Assembly (NCBI GenBank): GCA_050999295.1
Contig: JBPCPI010000105.1
Location: 1 to 11,344 of the forward strand
DNA from: JACCQS01 sp050999295
Lineage (GTDB): Bacteria > Actinomycetota > Actinomycetes > Mycobacteriales > Geodermatophilaceae
DNA: 11,344 nt
Reading direction: 5' to 3'
In this document: piece after piece, positions 1 through 8,023 of the stretch
How positions within the stretch are numbered: position 1 is the first letter of the stretch
How the letters are laid out: each line of letters starts with the position of its first letter
Program-made: the position numbers and the translations under genes
The notes under the pieces: generated by a model
Told to the model about the DNA's origin: nothing
Seen by the model: the letters and a program-made list of their open reading frames with translations, nothing else
The model's database searches: none

Positions 1-2403
1 TACCTCAAGGCGCTGGGCAAGGGAGTGCTGAAGGTGATGTCCAAGATGGGCATCTCCACGGTCGGCTCGTACACGATGGCCCAGATCTTCGAGGCGATCG
101 GACTGTCCCAGGCCGTGGTGGACCGGTACTTCACCGGTACCACCTCGACGCTGGGGGGAGTGGGCCTGGATGTCCTGGCCGAAGAGGTGCGGATGCGTCA
201 CCGGAAGGCCTATCCGGACAATCCGACCGACCGGGCGCACCGCCGGTTGACCGTCGGCGGCGAGTACCAGTGGCGCCGCGAGGGCGAGGTGCACCTGTTC
301 AACCCCGAGACGGTGTTCCTGCTCCAACACGCCACGCGTTCCCGGCAGTACGAGGTCTTCGGTCGCTACACCGACGCGGTGGACGAACTGTCGGCCAAGG
401 CCGGCACGCTGCGTGGACTCTTCACCCTGCGTACGGGCCTACGGCCGCCCGTACCGCTCGAGGAGGTGGAACCGGTCTCGGAGATCGTCCGCCGGTTCTC
501 GACCGGCGCGATGAGCTACGGCTCGATCTCGGCCGAGGCCCACGAGACCCTTGCCATCGCCATGAACCGCCTGGGTGGGAAGTCCAACACCGGCGAGGGG
601 GGCGAGGACGCCGACCGGTTCACCCCGGACGCCAACGGTGACCTGCGGCGCAGCGCGGTCAAGCAGGTCGCCAGCGGCAGGTTCGGGGTGACCAGCGAGT
701 ACCTGGTCAACGCCGATGACCTGCAGATCAAGATGGCCCAGGGTGCCAAGCCGGGGGAGGGCGGGCAGCTGCCCGGCTCCAAGGTCTACCCCTGGATTGC
801 GCGGACCCGACATTCGACCCCCGGCGTGGGACTGATCTCTCCGCCACCGCACCACGACATCTACTCGATCGAGGACTTGGCCCAGCTGATCCACGACCTG
901 AAGAACTCCAACACCGAAGCGCGGGTGCACGTCAAGCTCGTCTCCGAGATCGGGGTCGGCACCGTCGCGGCCGGAGTCAGCAAGGCCCACGCCGACGTCG
1001 TACTGATCTCCGGTCACGACGGCGGGACGGGCGCCGCCCCGCTGACCTCGCTCAAGCACGCGGGTGCGCCCTGGGAACTCGGCCTGGCCGAGACCCAGCA
1101 GACCCTGCTGCACAACGGACTTCGCGATCGGATCGTCGTGCAGTGCGACGGACAGCTCAAGACCGGTCGCGACGTCGTGATCGCAACGCTGCTGGGTGCC
1201 GAGGAGTTCGGGTTCGCCACTGCGCCGCTGGTCGTCGCCGGGTGCGTGATGATGCGCGTCTGTCACCTGGACACCTGCCCCGTGGGCGTGGCCACGCAGA
1301 ACCCGGAGCTACGCAAGCGGTTCTCCGGCCAGCCGGAGTTCGTCGTGACGTTCTTCAGCTATCTCGCCGAGCAAGTTCGCGGGTACCTCGCCGAGCTCGG
1401 TTTCCGCTCCATCGACGAGGCCGTCGGGCACGCCGAGTTGCTCGACACCCGGGACGCGGTGGCGCACTGGAAGACCGACGGACTGGATCTGGCCCCGTTG
1501 TTGGCGGTGCCCGAGCTTCCGGAGGGCACACCGCGGCGTCGGGTCCGCGCACAGGACCACGGCTTGGACCGGGCGCTGGACAACACCCTGATCCAGCTGT
1601 GCGAGGGCGCCCTGCTGGACGGCCAGCCGGTCAAATTGGAACTGCCGGTCCGCAACGTCAACCGGACCGTCGGCACGATGCTGGGTTCGCTGGTCACCAA
1701 GCGGTACGGTGCACAAGGCTTGCCGGACAACACGATCGACCTGACGTTTACCGGTTCGGCGGGTCAGTCCTTCGGTGCGTTTCTGCCCCGCGGGATCACC
1801 CTGCGCCTCATCGGCGACGCCAACGACTACCTGGCCAAGGGGCTGTCCGGTGGGCGGATCGTGTTGCGCCCGAATCCGGCAGCACCGTTCGTACCCGAGT
1901 CGAACGTCGTGGCCGGAAACGTCATCGCCTACGGCGCCACGTCGGGCGAGGTGTTCATCCGCGGACTGGTCGGGGAGCGGTTCTGTGTCCGCAATTCCGG
2001 TGCAACGGCAGTCGTCGAGGGCGTCGGTGACCACGCGTGTGAGTACATGACCGGTGGCCGGGTGGTCATCCTCGGGCCGATGGGGCGCAACCTCGCCGCG
2101 GGCATGTCCGGCGGGACCGCCTTCGTCCTGGATCTGGCTCGGCACCGGGTCAATGCCGACATGGTCGCCGTCGAGGACCTGTCCGACGAGGACCGGGAGT
2201 GGCTGGCCGAGATCCTGGGTACCCATGCTGAGCTGACCGGCTCGACGATTGCTTCGGTGCTCCTGTCGGACTGGCCCCGTCGGGTAGAGAGCTTCTCCAA
2301 GATCATGCCGTTGGATTACCAGCGGGTCCTCGAAGCATCACGCGTGGCCAAGGCAGCCGGGCGCGACGTCGACACCGCCGTGATGGAGGCCGCGCGTGGC
2401 TGA
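1..2403 (+). CDS. gltB: Glutamate synthase large subunit (5'-truncated)
   Basis: Large (alpha) subunit of NADPH-dependent glutamate synthase, which converts 2-oxoglutarate and glutamine to two glutamates in the cytoplasm, together with GltD. The reading frame is open from base 1, so the gene starts upstream; 800 codons are visible of a protein usually near 1,500 residues. The missing part includes the N-terminal glutamine amidotransferase domain. Visible parts, in window codon numbers: the end of the central domain (about 1-65), the FMN-binding synthase domain (from about 150, with FSTGAMSYGS near 165), and the 3Fe-4S cysteines C415, C421 and C426 in CVMMRVCHLDTCPVG. From about 585 to 715 comes the C-terminal Gly-rich beta-helix (GSAGQSFGAF, later MSGGTAFVLD). 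The stop TGA at 2401-2403 lies inside the gltD start region, so the two genes overlap by 8 nt and are certainly cotranscribed. No frameshift or missing key residue was seen. The GTG at 25 is internal, not the start. Confidence 0.97.
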   Translation, partial: YLKALGKGVLKVMSKMGISTVGSYTMAQIFEAIGLSQAVVDRYFTGTTSTLGGVGLDVLAEEVRMRHRKAYPDNPTDRAHRRLTVGGEYQWRREGEVHLFNPETVFLLQHATRSRQYEVFGRYTDAVDELSAKAGTLRGLFTLRTGLRPPVPLEEVEPVSEIVRRFSTGAMSYGSISAEAHETLAIAMNRLGGKSNTGEGGEDADRFTPDANGDLRRSAVKQVASGRFGVTSEYLVNADDLQIKMAQGAKPGEGGQLPGSKVYPWIARTRHSTPGVGLISPPPHHDIYSIEDLAQLIHDLKNSNTEARVHVKLVSEIGVGTVAAGVSKAHADVVLISGHDGGTGAAPLTSLKHAGAPWELGLAETQQTLLHNGLRDRIVVQCDGQLKTGRDVVIATLLGAEEFGFATAPLVVAGCVMMRVCHLDTCPVGVATQNPELRKRFSGQPEFVVTFFSYLAEQVRGYLAELGFRSIDEAVGHAELLDTRDAVAHWKTDGLDLAPLLAVPELPEGTPRRRVRAQDHGLDRALDNTLIQLCEGALLDGQPVKLELPVRNVNRTVGTMLGSLVTKRYGAQGLPDNTIDLTFTGSAGQSFGAFLPRGITLRLIGDANDYLAKGLSGGRIVLRPNPAAPFVPESNVVAGNVIAYGATSGEVFIRGLVGERFCVRNSGATAVVEGVGDHACEYMTGGRVVILGPMGRNLAAGMSGGTAFVLDLARHRVNADMVAVEDLSDEDREWLAEILGTHAELTGSTIASVLLSDWPRRVESFSKIMPLDYQRVLEASRVAKAAGRDVDTAVMEAARG

Positions 2404-3856
2404 CCCGACCGGCTTCCTCAAACACGATCGAGCCCTGCCACCGCGTCGGCCCGTCGAGTTGCGGTTGCAGGACTGGTCGGAGGTCTATGCCGGCAAGGAC
2501 GCCTTCGGGGCTGAGCAGGTACGGACCCAAGCCGCCCGCTGCATGGACTGCGGTATCCCGTTCTGCCACCACGGTTGCCCGCTGGGCAACCTGATCCCGG
2601 AATGGAACGACCTGGTCCGCCGCGACGACTGGCGGGAGGCGATCGAGCGGCTGCATGCGACCAACAACTTCCCGGAGTTCACCGGCCGCCTGTGCCCGGC
2701 CCCCTGCGAGGGGGCCTGCGTGCTGAACATCAACGACGACGCGGTGACGATCAAACAGGTCGAGGTGGAGATCATCGACCGCGCCTTCGAGGAAGGCTGG
2801 GTGAGTCCGCAACCCCCGGAGGTCGACAGCGGCAAGCGCGTCGCCGTCGTGGGGTCGGGTCCGGCTGGCCTGGCAACGGCCCAGCAGCTCACCCGCGCGG
2901 GCCACCGGGTCACCGTCTTCGAGCGGGCCGATCGGATCGGCGGGTTGCTTCGGTACGGCATCCCGGAGTTCAAGATGGAAAAGCGGCACCTGGATCGTCG
3001 GCTGGACCAGATGCGGGCCGAAGGAACCCGCTTCATCGTCAATTGCGACGTCGGCGCGGGCTTGTCCGTCGAGGACCTCCGCGGCTCCTCCGACGCGGTG
3101 GTGCTCGCCGGCGGCGCGACGGTGGCTCGCGACCTGCCGATTCCCGGGCGCGAGTACGACGGCATCCATCCGGCGATGGACTACCTGCCGCTGGCCAATC
3201 GGGTCGTCAACGGTGATCTGAGCCGGAGCCCGATCGACGCCGACGGCCGGCACGTCGTGATCATCGGCGGTGGGGACACCGGTGCGGACTGCTTGGGTAC
3301 CGCGCACCGGCAGGGTGCGGCCTCGGTGACCCAGCTCGAGATCATGCCGGCACCACCGCAGGCTCGAACACACTCGAACCCATGGCCCACGTGGCCGCTG
3401 ATCATGCGCACCACCAGTGCCCACGAGGAGGGCGGCGAGCGCACGTTCGCGGTGGAGACCGAGCAGTTTCTGGCCGACGAGCACGGGCGGGTGCGCGCAC
3501 TGGTGCTTCGCGAGGTCGTCATGGAAGGCGGTCGTTTCACACCCGTGTCAGGAACGTCGCGGGAAGTCCGCACGGATCTGGTTCTGCTCGCCATGGGGTT
3601 CACCGGGGCTCAGCGTGCGGGTCTGATCGAGGGACTCGGCGCGGAGGTCGACGGACGGGGCAACGTCGTACGAGACGCGGACTGGCAGGCCAGCGTGCCC
3701 GGAGTATTCGTCGCCGGAGACATGGGCCGCGGTCAGTCGCTGATCGTCTGGGCGATCGCCGAGGGCCGCGCGGCGGCGGCGGCCGTGGACGGCTTCCTGA
3801 CCGGCGGATCGATCCTCCCGAAGCCGGTGTCGCCCACCACGATGGCCCTGCGTTGA
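2396..3856 (+). CDS. gltD: Glutamate synthase small subunit, NADPH/FAD
   Basis: Small (beta) subunit of glutamate synthase: it takes electrons from NADPH through FAD and passes them via Fe-S clusters to GltB. It has 486 aa, normal for the family. The N-terminal cysteine-rich region has C49, C52, C57 and C61 (CMDCGIPFCHHGC) and C100, C104 and C108 (CPAPCEGAC), matching the two low-potential 4Fe-4S sites. The first Rossmann fold has VVGSGPAG at 151-158 (FAD). The second has VIIGGGDTG at about 288-296 (NADPH). A late FAD motif, GVFVAGDMGRGQSLIVWA, runs from 436 to 453. The GTG start at 2396 lies within the last codons of gltB, an overlap that implies translational coupling, and the protein begins MADPTGFL as expected. 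There is no sign of damage. Closely related oxidoreductase subunits (e.g. PreT/AegA types) are unlikely, because gltB is directly upstream. Confidence 0.97.
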   Translation: MADPTGFLKHDRALPPRRPVELRLQDWSEVYAGKDAFGAEQVRTQAARCMDCGIPFCHHGCPLGNLIPEWNDLVRRDDWREAIERLHATNNFPEFTGRLCPAPCEGACVLNINDDAVTIKQVEVEIIDRAFEEGWVSPQPPEVDSGKRVAVVGSGPAGLATAQQLTRAGHRVTVFERADRIGGLLRYGIPEFKMEKRHLDRRLDQMRAEGTRFIVNCDVGAGLSVEDLRGSSDAVVLAGGATVARDLPIPGREYDGIHPAMDYLPLANRVVNGDLSRSPIDADGRHVVIIGGGDTGADCLGTAHRQGAASVTQLEIMPAPPQARTHSNPWPTWPLIMRTTSAHEEGGERTFAVETEQFLADEHGRVRALVLREVVMEGGRFTPVSGTSREVRTDLVLLAMGFTGAQRAGLIEGLGAEVDGRGNVVRDADWQASVPGVFVAGDMGRGQSLIVWAIAEGRAAAAAVDGFLTGGSILPKPVSPTTMALR

Positions 3857-3886
3857 TGATGGTGCTGAATTGACGATGGTGCTGCG
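3853..3886 (+). repeat. Imperfect 17-bp tandem repeat over the gltD stop
   Basis: Two adjacent 17-bp units, TTGATGATGGTGCTGAA (3853-3869) and TTGACGATGGTGCTGCG (3870-3886), match at 14 of 17 positions. The first unit contains the gltD stop TGA; the second copy repeats the same TGA. It looks like a small local duplication. The repeat includes a TTGACG that resembles a -35 hexamer, but it lies 32 nt from the pyk -10 candidate, so it is unlikely to serve it. Confidence 0.75.
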
Positions 3887-3907
3887 GTGACCGACCGCGG
3901 CCAGCCC

Positions 3908-3913
3908 TAGGCT
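3908..3913 (+). promoter_or_regulatory. -10 element of pyk, leaderless start
   Basis: TAGGCT fits the actinobacterial TAnnnT -10 consensus. It is followed by 7 nt (CACCGCC) and then the pyk ATG, so transcription would begin at or one base before the start codon. No Shine-Dalgarno sequence precedes the ATG, in agreement with a leaderless mRNA. The -35 position (CGGTGA, 3885-3890, 17-nt spacer) is weak. Confidence 0.6.
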
Positions 3914-3920
3914 CACCGCC

Positions 3921-5339
3921 ATGTCGCGCCGAGCCAAGATCGTCTGCACCATCGGGCCGGCGACTGCGAGTCCGGAACGGGTCCAGGCCCTCGTAGAGGC
4001 CGGGATGGACGTCGCCCGACTGAACTTCAGCCACGGCACTCACACTGATCATCAGGCTGCCTACGAGAACGTCAGGCAGGCCTCCGACCGGACCGGTCGA
4101 GCAGTGGGCATCCTGGCTGACCTGCAGGGACCCAAGATCCGGCTGGGCAGGTTCGAGGGTGGGCGGGCGGACTGGCCCGCTGGCGCCGAGGTCGTCATCA
4201 CCACCGACCCGCTGCCGTTGGGTAGCGCCGCGTGGGTGGGTACGACCTATCCGGGGCTGGCCGCCGAGGTCGCAATCGGCGAGCAGATCCTGGTCGATGA
4301 CGGGAAGCTGTCGCTGAAGATCATCGACGTCGCCGGCAACGATGTCCGCTGCTTCGTCGTCGAGGGTGGAGAGGTCAGTGACCACAAGGGTCTCTCGCTG
4401 CCCAACAGTGCGCTCCGCACTCAGTCGCTGTCGGAGAAGGACGCGCACGACCTGCGCTTCGCACTCGGGCTGTCAGTGGACTTCGTCGCGTTGTCCTTCG
4501 TCCGGGACCCCTCCGATGTTGATCCCGTACGCGCGATCATGGAGGAAGTCGGGGTAAAGGTCCCCGTCATCGCGAAGATCGAGAAGCCGCAAGCGGTCGG
4601 AAGGCTCCGCGAGATCACGCGCGCCTTCGACGCCCTCATGGTTGCCCGCGGGGACCTGGGTGTCGAGTTGCCACTGGAGCAGGTCCCGATGGTGCAGAAG
4701 CGGGCAATCCAGATCGCCCGCGAGAACGCGAAGCCGGTGATCGTCGCGACTCAGATGCTGGAGTCGATGCTGACGGCCAGCCGCCCAACCCGAGCCGAGG
4801 CATCCGATGTGGCCAACGCCGTCCTGGACGGCGCCGACGCACTCATGCTCTCCGGTGAGACCGGCGTCGGACGCCATCCGGTGCTCGCCGTGGCCACGAT
4901 GGCGCGGATCATCGACTCGGTCGAGAGCGACAGCACGGCCGTACCGTCGCTGTTGGCTGCCCCACGGACCACCGGGGGTGTGCTGACCCGCGCTGCGAAG
5001 GATGTCGGCGAACTCACCGGCGCCAAGGCACTGGCGGCGTTCACCCAGTCCGGCGACACGGTTCGGCGGCTGGCGCGGCTGCACACGCCACTTGCCCTGC
5101 TCGCCTTCACCCCGGAGCCGCGGGTACGCAGCCAACTCGCCCTCACCTGGGGCGTGGAGACCTTCCTCGTCCCCTCGGTCCGGCACACCGACGAGATGGT
5201 GCGCGAGCTGGACAAGGCCTTGATCGACAGCGGCCGACTCACCGCAGGCGACCTCGTGGTGATTGTCGCCGGCTCACCGCCCAACGTCCCGGGTTCGACG
5301 AACCTGATCAGGTTGCACCGGGTCGGCGAAGAGTACTGA
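3921..5339 (+). CDS. pyk: Pyruvate kinase
   Basis: Cytoplasmic glycolytic enzyme making pyruvate and ATP from phosphoenolpyruvate and ADP. It has 472 aa, normal for bacteria. It opens with the family signature RRAKIVCTIGPA. The active-site set R33, N35, S37 and H38 lies in ARLNFSHGT. The small B domain spans about 70-170, with VDDGKLSL near 125-132. The catalytic lysine motif is VIAKIEKPQ, with K219 and metal ligand E221. MVARGDLGVE carries D245, and T277 lies in VATQML. The C-terminal regulatory domain (about 350-472) is complete. The ATG at 3921 is preferred because it gives the canonical N-terminus and sits just behind a TAnnnT box. Its TGA overlaps the next ATG by one base (TGATG-type junction), indicating translational coupling with the thioesterase gene. 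The pyk-tesB pairing is known in mycobacteria (pykA-tesB1). Confidence 0.97.
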   Translation: MSRRAKIVCTIGPATASPERVQALVEAGMDVARLNFSHGTHTDHQAAYENVRQASDRTGRAVGILADLQGPKIRLGRFEGGRADWPAGAEVVITTDPLPLGSAAWVGTTYPGLAAEVAIGEQILVDDGKLSLKIIDVAGNDVRCFVVEGGEVSDHKGLSLPNSALRTQSLSEKDAHDLRFALGLSVDFVALSFVRDPSDVDPVRAIMEEVGVKVPVIAKIEKPQAVGRLREITRAFDALMVARGDLGVELPLEQVPMVQKRAIQIARENAKPVIVATQMLESMLTASRPTRAEASDVANAVLDGADALMLSGETGVGRHPVLAVATMARIIDSVESDSTAVPSLLAAPRTTGGVLTRAAKDVGELTGAKALAAFTQSGDTVRRLARLHTPLALLAFTPEPRVRSQLALTWGVETFLVPSVRHTDEMVRELDKALIDSGRLTAGDLVVIVAGSPPNVPGSTNLIRLHRVGEEY

Positions 5340-6283
5340 TGCCGCCGCCGGAGCAGGCAACGTCGTCCATGGCGGCGGGCACGCAGCCGCCGGGGCCGGT
5401 CACCGGACAGGCGGCGGTCGACTCCCTGGTCGAGCTCCTGGACCTCTCCCTCGTCGGCGAGGACGTCTACGAGGGCACCAGTCCGGACGTGTCGTTGCAG
5501 CGTGTCTTCGGCGGCCAGGTCGCCGGCCAGGCGATGGTCGCGGCCGTCCGTACGGTTCCCGAGGAACGGCCGGTCAACTCCCTGCACGCCTACTTCCTGC
5601 GTCCGGGTGATCCACGGGTGCCGATCCGCTACGAGGTCGACCGCATCCGCGACGGCTTGTCCTTCACCACGAGGCGAGTCGTGGCCAAGCAGCTTCGGGG
5701 CAACGGTTCGCAGGAGGCCATCTTCCAGCTGTCGGCGTCCTTCCAGCGTCCCGAGCCGCCGTTCATCGAGCACAGCCTGCCGATGCCGGTCGGTCCCGGG
5801 CCAGCCGAACTTCCGGACTTCGCCGAGTTGGTCGCCCCGGTGGCGGAATGGATCGGCCATTTCGCCCGCATCCCGCGCCCGATCGACCGCCGCTACCGGA
5901 CCAGCCCCTGGCAGCGGGACCAGTCCGCTGAACCAGATGACACCGACGGCTACGTCTGGATGCGCGCCGACGGTCAGTTGCCCGCCGATCCGGCGATCCA
6001 TGTCTGCGTCCTGACCTATGCCAGTGACATCTCACTGCTCGAAGCCGGGGCCAGACGGGCCGGGATCTCCTTTGCCGACCCCGACGTGCTGCCCGCCAGC
6101 CTGGATCATGCGATGTGGTTCCACCGGCCGTTCCGGGCCGACCAGTGGTTCCTCTACACCTCCGACTCGCCGTCGGCCTCTGGCGGGCGGGCGCTGTGCA
6201 CCGGACAGATCTGGGCCGAGGACGGCTCCCACATCGCCACCGTCGTCCAAGAAGGCCTGATCCGTCGCCGCCGGGCAAGCTGA
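5339..6283 (+). CDS. tesB: Acyl-CoA thioesterase II (double hotdog)
   Basis: Hydrolyses acyl-CoA to free fatty acid and CoA in the cytoplasm. The 314-aa protein has two hotdog domains: the first about 28-137, with FGGQVAGQAMVAA at 58-70 and the LHAYFLRPGDP core near 82-92; the second about 200-308. The TesB catalytic triad (Asp/Thr/Gln in E. coli TesB) aligns with D230 in LTYASDISLL, S254 in PASLDHAMWFHRP (Ser in place of Thr) and Q304 in VVQEGLIR. The ATG at 5339 overlaps the pyk stop by one base, supporting coupled translation. The first 27 residues are a poorly conserved extension, so an internal start at residue 11 (position 5369) cannot be excluded. The stop lies 2 nt from the stop of the convergent decarboxylase gene. 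Confidence 0.94.
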   Translation: MPPPEQATSSMAAGTQPPGPVTGQAAVDSLVELLDLSLVGEDVYEGTSPDVSLQRVFGGQVAGQAMVAAVRTVPEERPVNSLHAYFLRPGDPRVPIRYEVDRIRDGLSFTTRRVVAKQLRGNGSQEAIFQLSASFQRPEPPFIEHSLPMPVGPGPAELPDFAELVAPVAEWIGHFARIPRPIDRRYRTSPWQRDQSAEPDDTDGYVWMRADGQLPADPAIHVCVLTYASDISLLEAGARRAGISFADPDVLPASLDHAMWFHRPFRADQWFLYTSDSPSASGGRALCTGQIWAEDGSHIATVVQEGLIRRRRAS

Positions 6284-6300
6284 GCTCAACTCCGGGCGAC
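6264..6300. terminator. Stem-loop across the tesB/decarboxylase stop codons
   Basis: GTCGC (6264-6268) pairs with GCGAC (6296-6300). After a 2-nt bulge, CCGG (6271-6274) pairs with CCGG (6292-6295), enclosing both convergent stop codons. It could form on either transcript and serve as a shared 3'-end structure. There is no U-tract, so intrinsic termination is only a guess. Confidence 0.3.
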
Positions 6301-7749
6301 GACCTCCGCTCGGATCAGCTCCCACACCCGCGCGACATGCTCCCGGGTCGTGCTCGGCGCACCGATGGACACCCGGATGACCGTGCGACCGGCGACCTTG
6401 GTGTGGGTGAGATAGCACTCGCCGGACCGGTTCAGCGAATCGATCACCGACATGGTCAGCCGATCGGCCTGCTCGCCGTCCCGGCCAGGCCAACGCGGGC
6501 GGAGGCAGACCAACGAGAGTGGATGTGGTGCAGCGACATCAAAACGATCATCGTGCCACACCCAGGCAGCCAGCTCTTGCGCAAGAGCGACATGTCCTTC
6601 GATGTGCGCGCGCAGTCCGTCCGCGCCGTACCAGCAGATGACCATCCACAGCTTGAGCGCCCGAAAGCGCCGACCGAGTTCGATCTGCCAGTCCCGGTAG
6701 TCGACAACGGCTCCGGATTCGCTGGCCGCATTTCGCAGGTACTCGGGCAGGATCGACAGGGCACCGGTCAGCTGTCGCCGGTCGCGTACCCAGAACGCGG
6801 TCGCGTCGAAGTTCGTGAGCAGCCACTTGTGCGCGTCGGTGCAGTAGGAGTCGGCGAAGTCGGCGACACCGTCGTTGATCCAGCGCAAGCCGGGGGAGAC
6901 CGCGGCAACCCCGGCGAACGCGGCGTCGATGTGCAGCCAGACGCCTGACTTCCGGCAGATGGCGCCGATCTCGGCCACGGGATCGATGGCGGTGGTGGAC
7001 GTCGTGCCGATGGTCGCCGCGACCATGGTGGGGATCAGCCCGGCCGCTTGGTCGGCCGCTATCAGGTCGGCCAGATGGGCCGGCACCATCGCCAGGGTCA
7101 TCGGGTCGACGTCCACCACGCGGACGGCCCGAGAGCCCAGACCGGCCATTCGAGCGGCCTTCTCAACCGAGGAATGCGTCTGGCTGGAGGCGTAGACGAT
7201 GTGCGATGCGGACACCCCGTCGGAGATGCTGGCACCGTTTGTCGCGGAATACAGCGCAGCCTGTAGGGCCACGAAGTTCGCACCGGAACTGGAGTCCTGG
7301 ATGACGCCGCCACCGGGACCGTCGTTGCGGAATGCAGCCGGGAGATCGAGAAGATCGACCAGCCAGTCGAGCATGACCTGTTCCAGTTCGGTGCACGCGG
7401 GGCTGGTGGCCCAGAGCATCCCCTGTACCCCCAGCCCGGAACTCAGCAGGTCGCCGAGTACCGAGGCGCCGGACGCATTGGCTGGGAAATAGGCCAGAAA
7501 GCGTGGGTGCTGCCAGTGGGTGATGCCGGGAAGGATCAGTTCGTCGAGCTCTGCCATGAGCGTGTCCAGCGATCCTGCGCTGCCCGACTGGGGAGCGGTG
7601 GCCGCAAGCCTGGCCCGAAGCTGGCCGGGAGTGACCTGGGACAGCACGGGCAAGGTCTCGACCCGCTCCCAGTACTGCGCCACCCAGTCCACTACCCGGC
7701 GACCGTGAGCGCGGAACTGGTCGGGACTCATGTGCGGGGAGTAACTCAT
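6286..7749 (-). CDS. PLP-dependent aromatic L-amino-acid decarboxylase
   Basis: Group II pyridoxal-phosphate decarboxylase, expected to convert an aromatic amino acid (Phe, Tyr, Trp or a related compound) to its amine plus CO2. It has 487 aa, the usual length. Family landmarks: HWQHPRFLAYFP at 78-89; H192 in QTHSSVEKA (stacks on PLP); TIGTTSTTA at 246-254; D275 in WLHIDAAFAG (binds the pyridine nitrogen); and the Schiff-base K308 in TDAHKWLLTNFD. Y337 in PEYLRN aligns with the catalytic-loop tyrosine of animal DDC (Tyr332). A Phe there would suggest an aldehyde synthase, so plain decarboxylation is expected. YRDWQIELGRRFRALKLW (351-368) is also typical. The ATG at 7749 is chosen because the homologous N-terminus (MSPDQFRAHG) begins just after it and a TAnnnT box lies 7 nt upstream; the alternative is ATG at 7731. 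Longer versions would run into the tRNA-like stretch. The exact substrate cannot be read from sequence. Confidence 0.93.
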   Translation of the reverse strand: MSYSPHMSPDQFRAHGRRVVDWVAQYWERVETLPVLSQVTPGQLRARLAATAPQSGSAGSLDTLMAELDELILPGITHWQHPRFLAYFPANASGASVLGDLLSSGLGVQGMLWATSPACTELEQVMLDWLVDLLDLPAAFRNDGPGGGVIQDSSSGANFVALQAALYSATNGASISDGVSASHIVYASSQTHSSVEKAARMAGLGSRAVRVVDVDPMTLAMVPAHLADLIAADQAAGLIPTMVAATIGTTSTTAIDPVAEIGAICRKSGVWLHIDAAFAGVAAVSPGLRWINDGVADFADSYCTDAHKWLLTNFDATAFWVRDRRQLTGALSILPEYLRNAASESGAVVDYRDWQIELGRRFRALKLWMVICWYGADGLRAHIEGHVALAQELAAWVWHDDRFDVAAPHPLSLVCLRPRWPGRDGEQADRLTMSVIDSLNRSGECYLTHTKVAGRTVIRVSIGAPSTTREHVARVWELIRAEVVARS

Positions 7750-7756
7750 GTCAGGC

Positions 7757-7762
7757 ACGTTA
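7757..7762 (-). promoter_or_regulatory. -10 element of the decarboxylase gene, leaderless start
   Basis: On the minus strand TAACGT is followed by 7 nt (GCCTGAC) and the ATG at 7749. The layout is the same as at pyk. No Shine-Dalgarno is present. No convincing -35 hexamer was seen. It favours 7749 as the start. Confidence 0.5.
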
Positions 7763-7790
7763 GCCAGGCGAAATGGATGGCCGGCAGATG

Positions 7791-7871
7791 TGCCCCCGGT
7801 GCGACTCGAACTCACACGGCAGCTCCAGTTTGGCCGCAGGCCGTACAATGCACCCGTGCTCTGCCCAGCAC
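7791..7871 (-). pseudogene. tRNA-like sequence, degenerate tRNA candidate
   Basis: Read on the minus strand, the 3' end looks like a tRNA: T-stem GTGAG, loop TTCGAGT, CGCAC (one A-G mismatch), then CGGGGGC and a discriminator-like A. Near the 5' side GTGCT-GGGCAG-AGCAC forms a perfect 5-bp hairpin like a D-arm. I find no 5' acceptor strand matching CGGGGGC and no clean anticodon stem (an ATTGTAC loop would read TGT, Thr, but the stem pairs badly). It may be a decayed tRNA, or an unusual tRNA-like RNA. It lies just upstream of the decarboxylase gene and 233 nt from the 5' end of the intact tRNA-Leu's 3' side, on the same strand. Between it and the tRNA-Leu, 7872-7985 shows nothing I can support. 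Confidence 0.33.
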
Positions 7872-7985
7872 ACCCATCGCGTTACCCGACATGCGTACAG
7901 GGCGGGGGGACTGCGGTGGCCAGTCGGTGATTGATCTGCGCCACGGCGCGCCCGGGGACATCGTGCTGGTCGCGTGTCGATTCGC

Positions 7986-8016
7986 TCACACCGGCGATGG
8001 TCCGCCCCAGGTGTGA
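7986..8016 (-). terminator. Stem-loop downstream of tRNA-Leu
   Basis: On the minus strand TCACACC (8016-8010) pairs perfectly with GGTGTGA (7992-7986). Inside it, after a 3-nt bulge, GGCG pairs with CGCC around a 6-nt loop, giving 11 bp in all. It begins 7 nt after the tRNA-Leu 3' end, so it is the likely transcript end or processing structure. No U-tract follows. Confidence 0.5.
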
Positions 8017-8023
8017 CAGGGCG

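Noticed and set aside
439..2226. Minus-strand open frames opposite gltB (275 and 305 codons)
   Set aside because: These are shadows of the conserved gltB frame, with no recognisable motifs and no start signals.
2303..3484. Long open frame on the minus strand opposite gltD (393 codons)
   Set aside because: It is antisense to an intact, highly conserved gene. In GC-rich DNA stops are rare on the opposite strand, and its translation is low-complexity and unlike any family I recognise.
3870..3913. TTGACG plus TAGGCT as a full -35/-10 promoter for pyk
   Set aside because: The spacer is 32 nt, far too long for a sigma-70-type promoter.
7750..7848. Upstream extension of the decarboxylase to a start at 7848
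   Set aside because: It would add 33 residues foreign to the family and encode them from the tRNA-like stretch. The start at 7749 has a well-placed TAnnnT box.
7507..8016. Plus-strand open frame of 169 codons running over the decarboxylase 5' end and the tRNA-like region
   Set aside because: Its first half is antisense to conserved decarboxylase codons and its second half covers tRNA-like sequence. The peptide PPVRLELT is typical of antisense translation of a tRNA T-arm.
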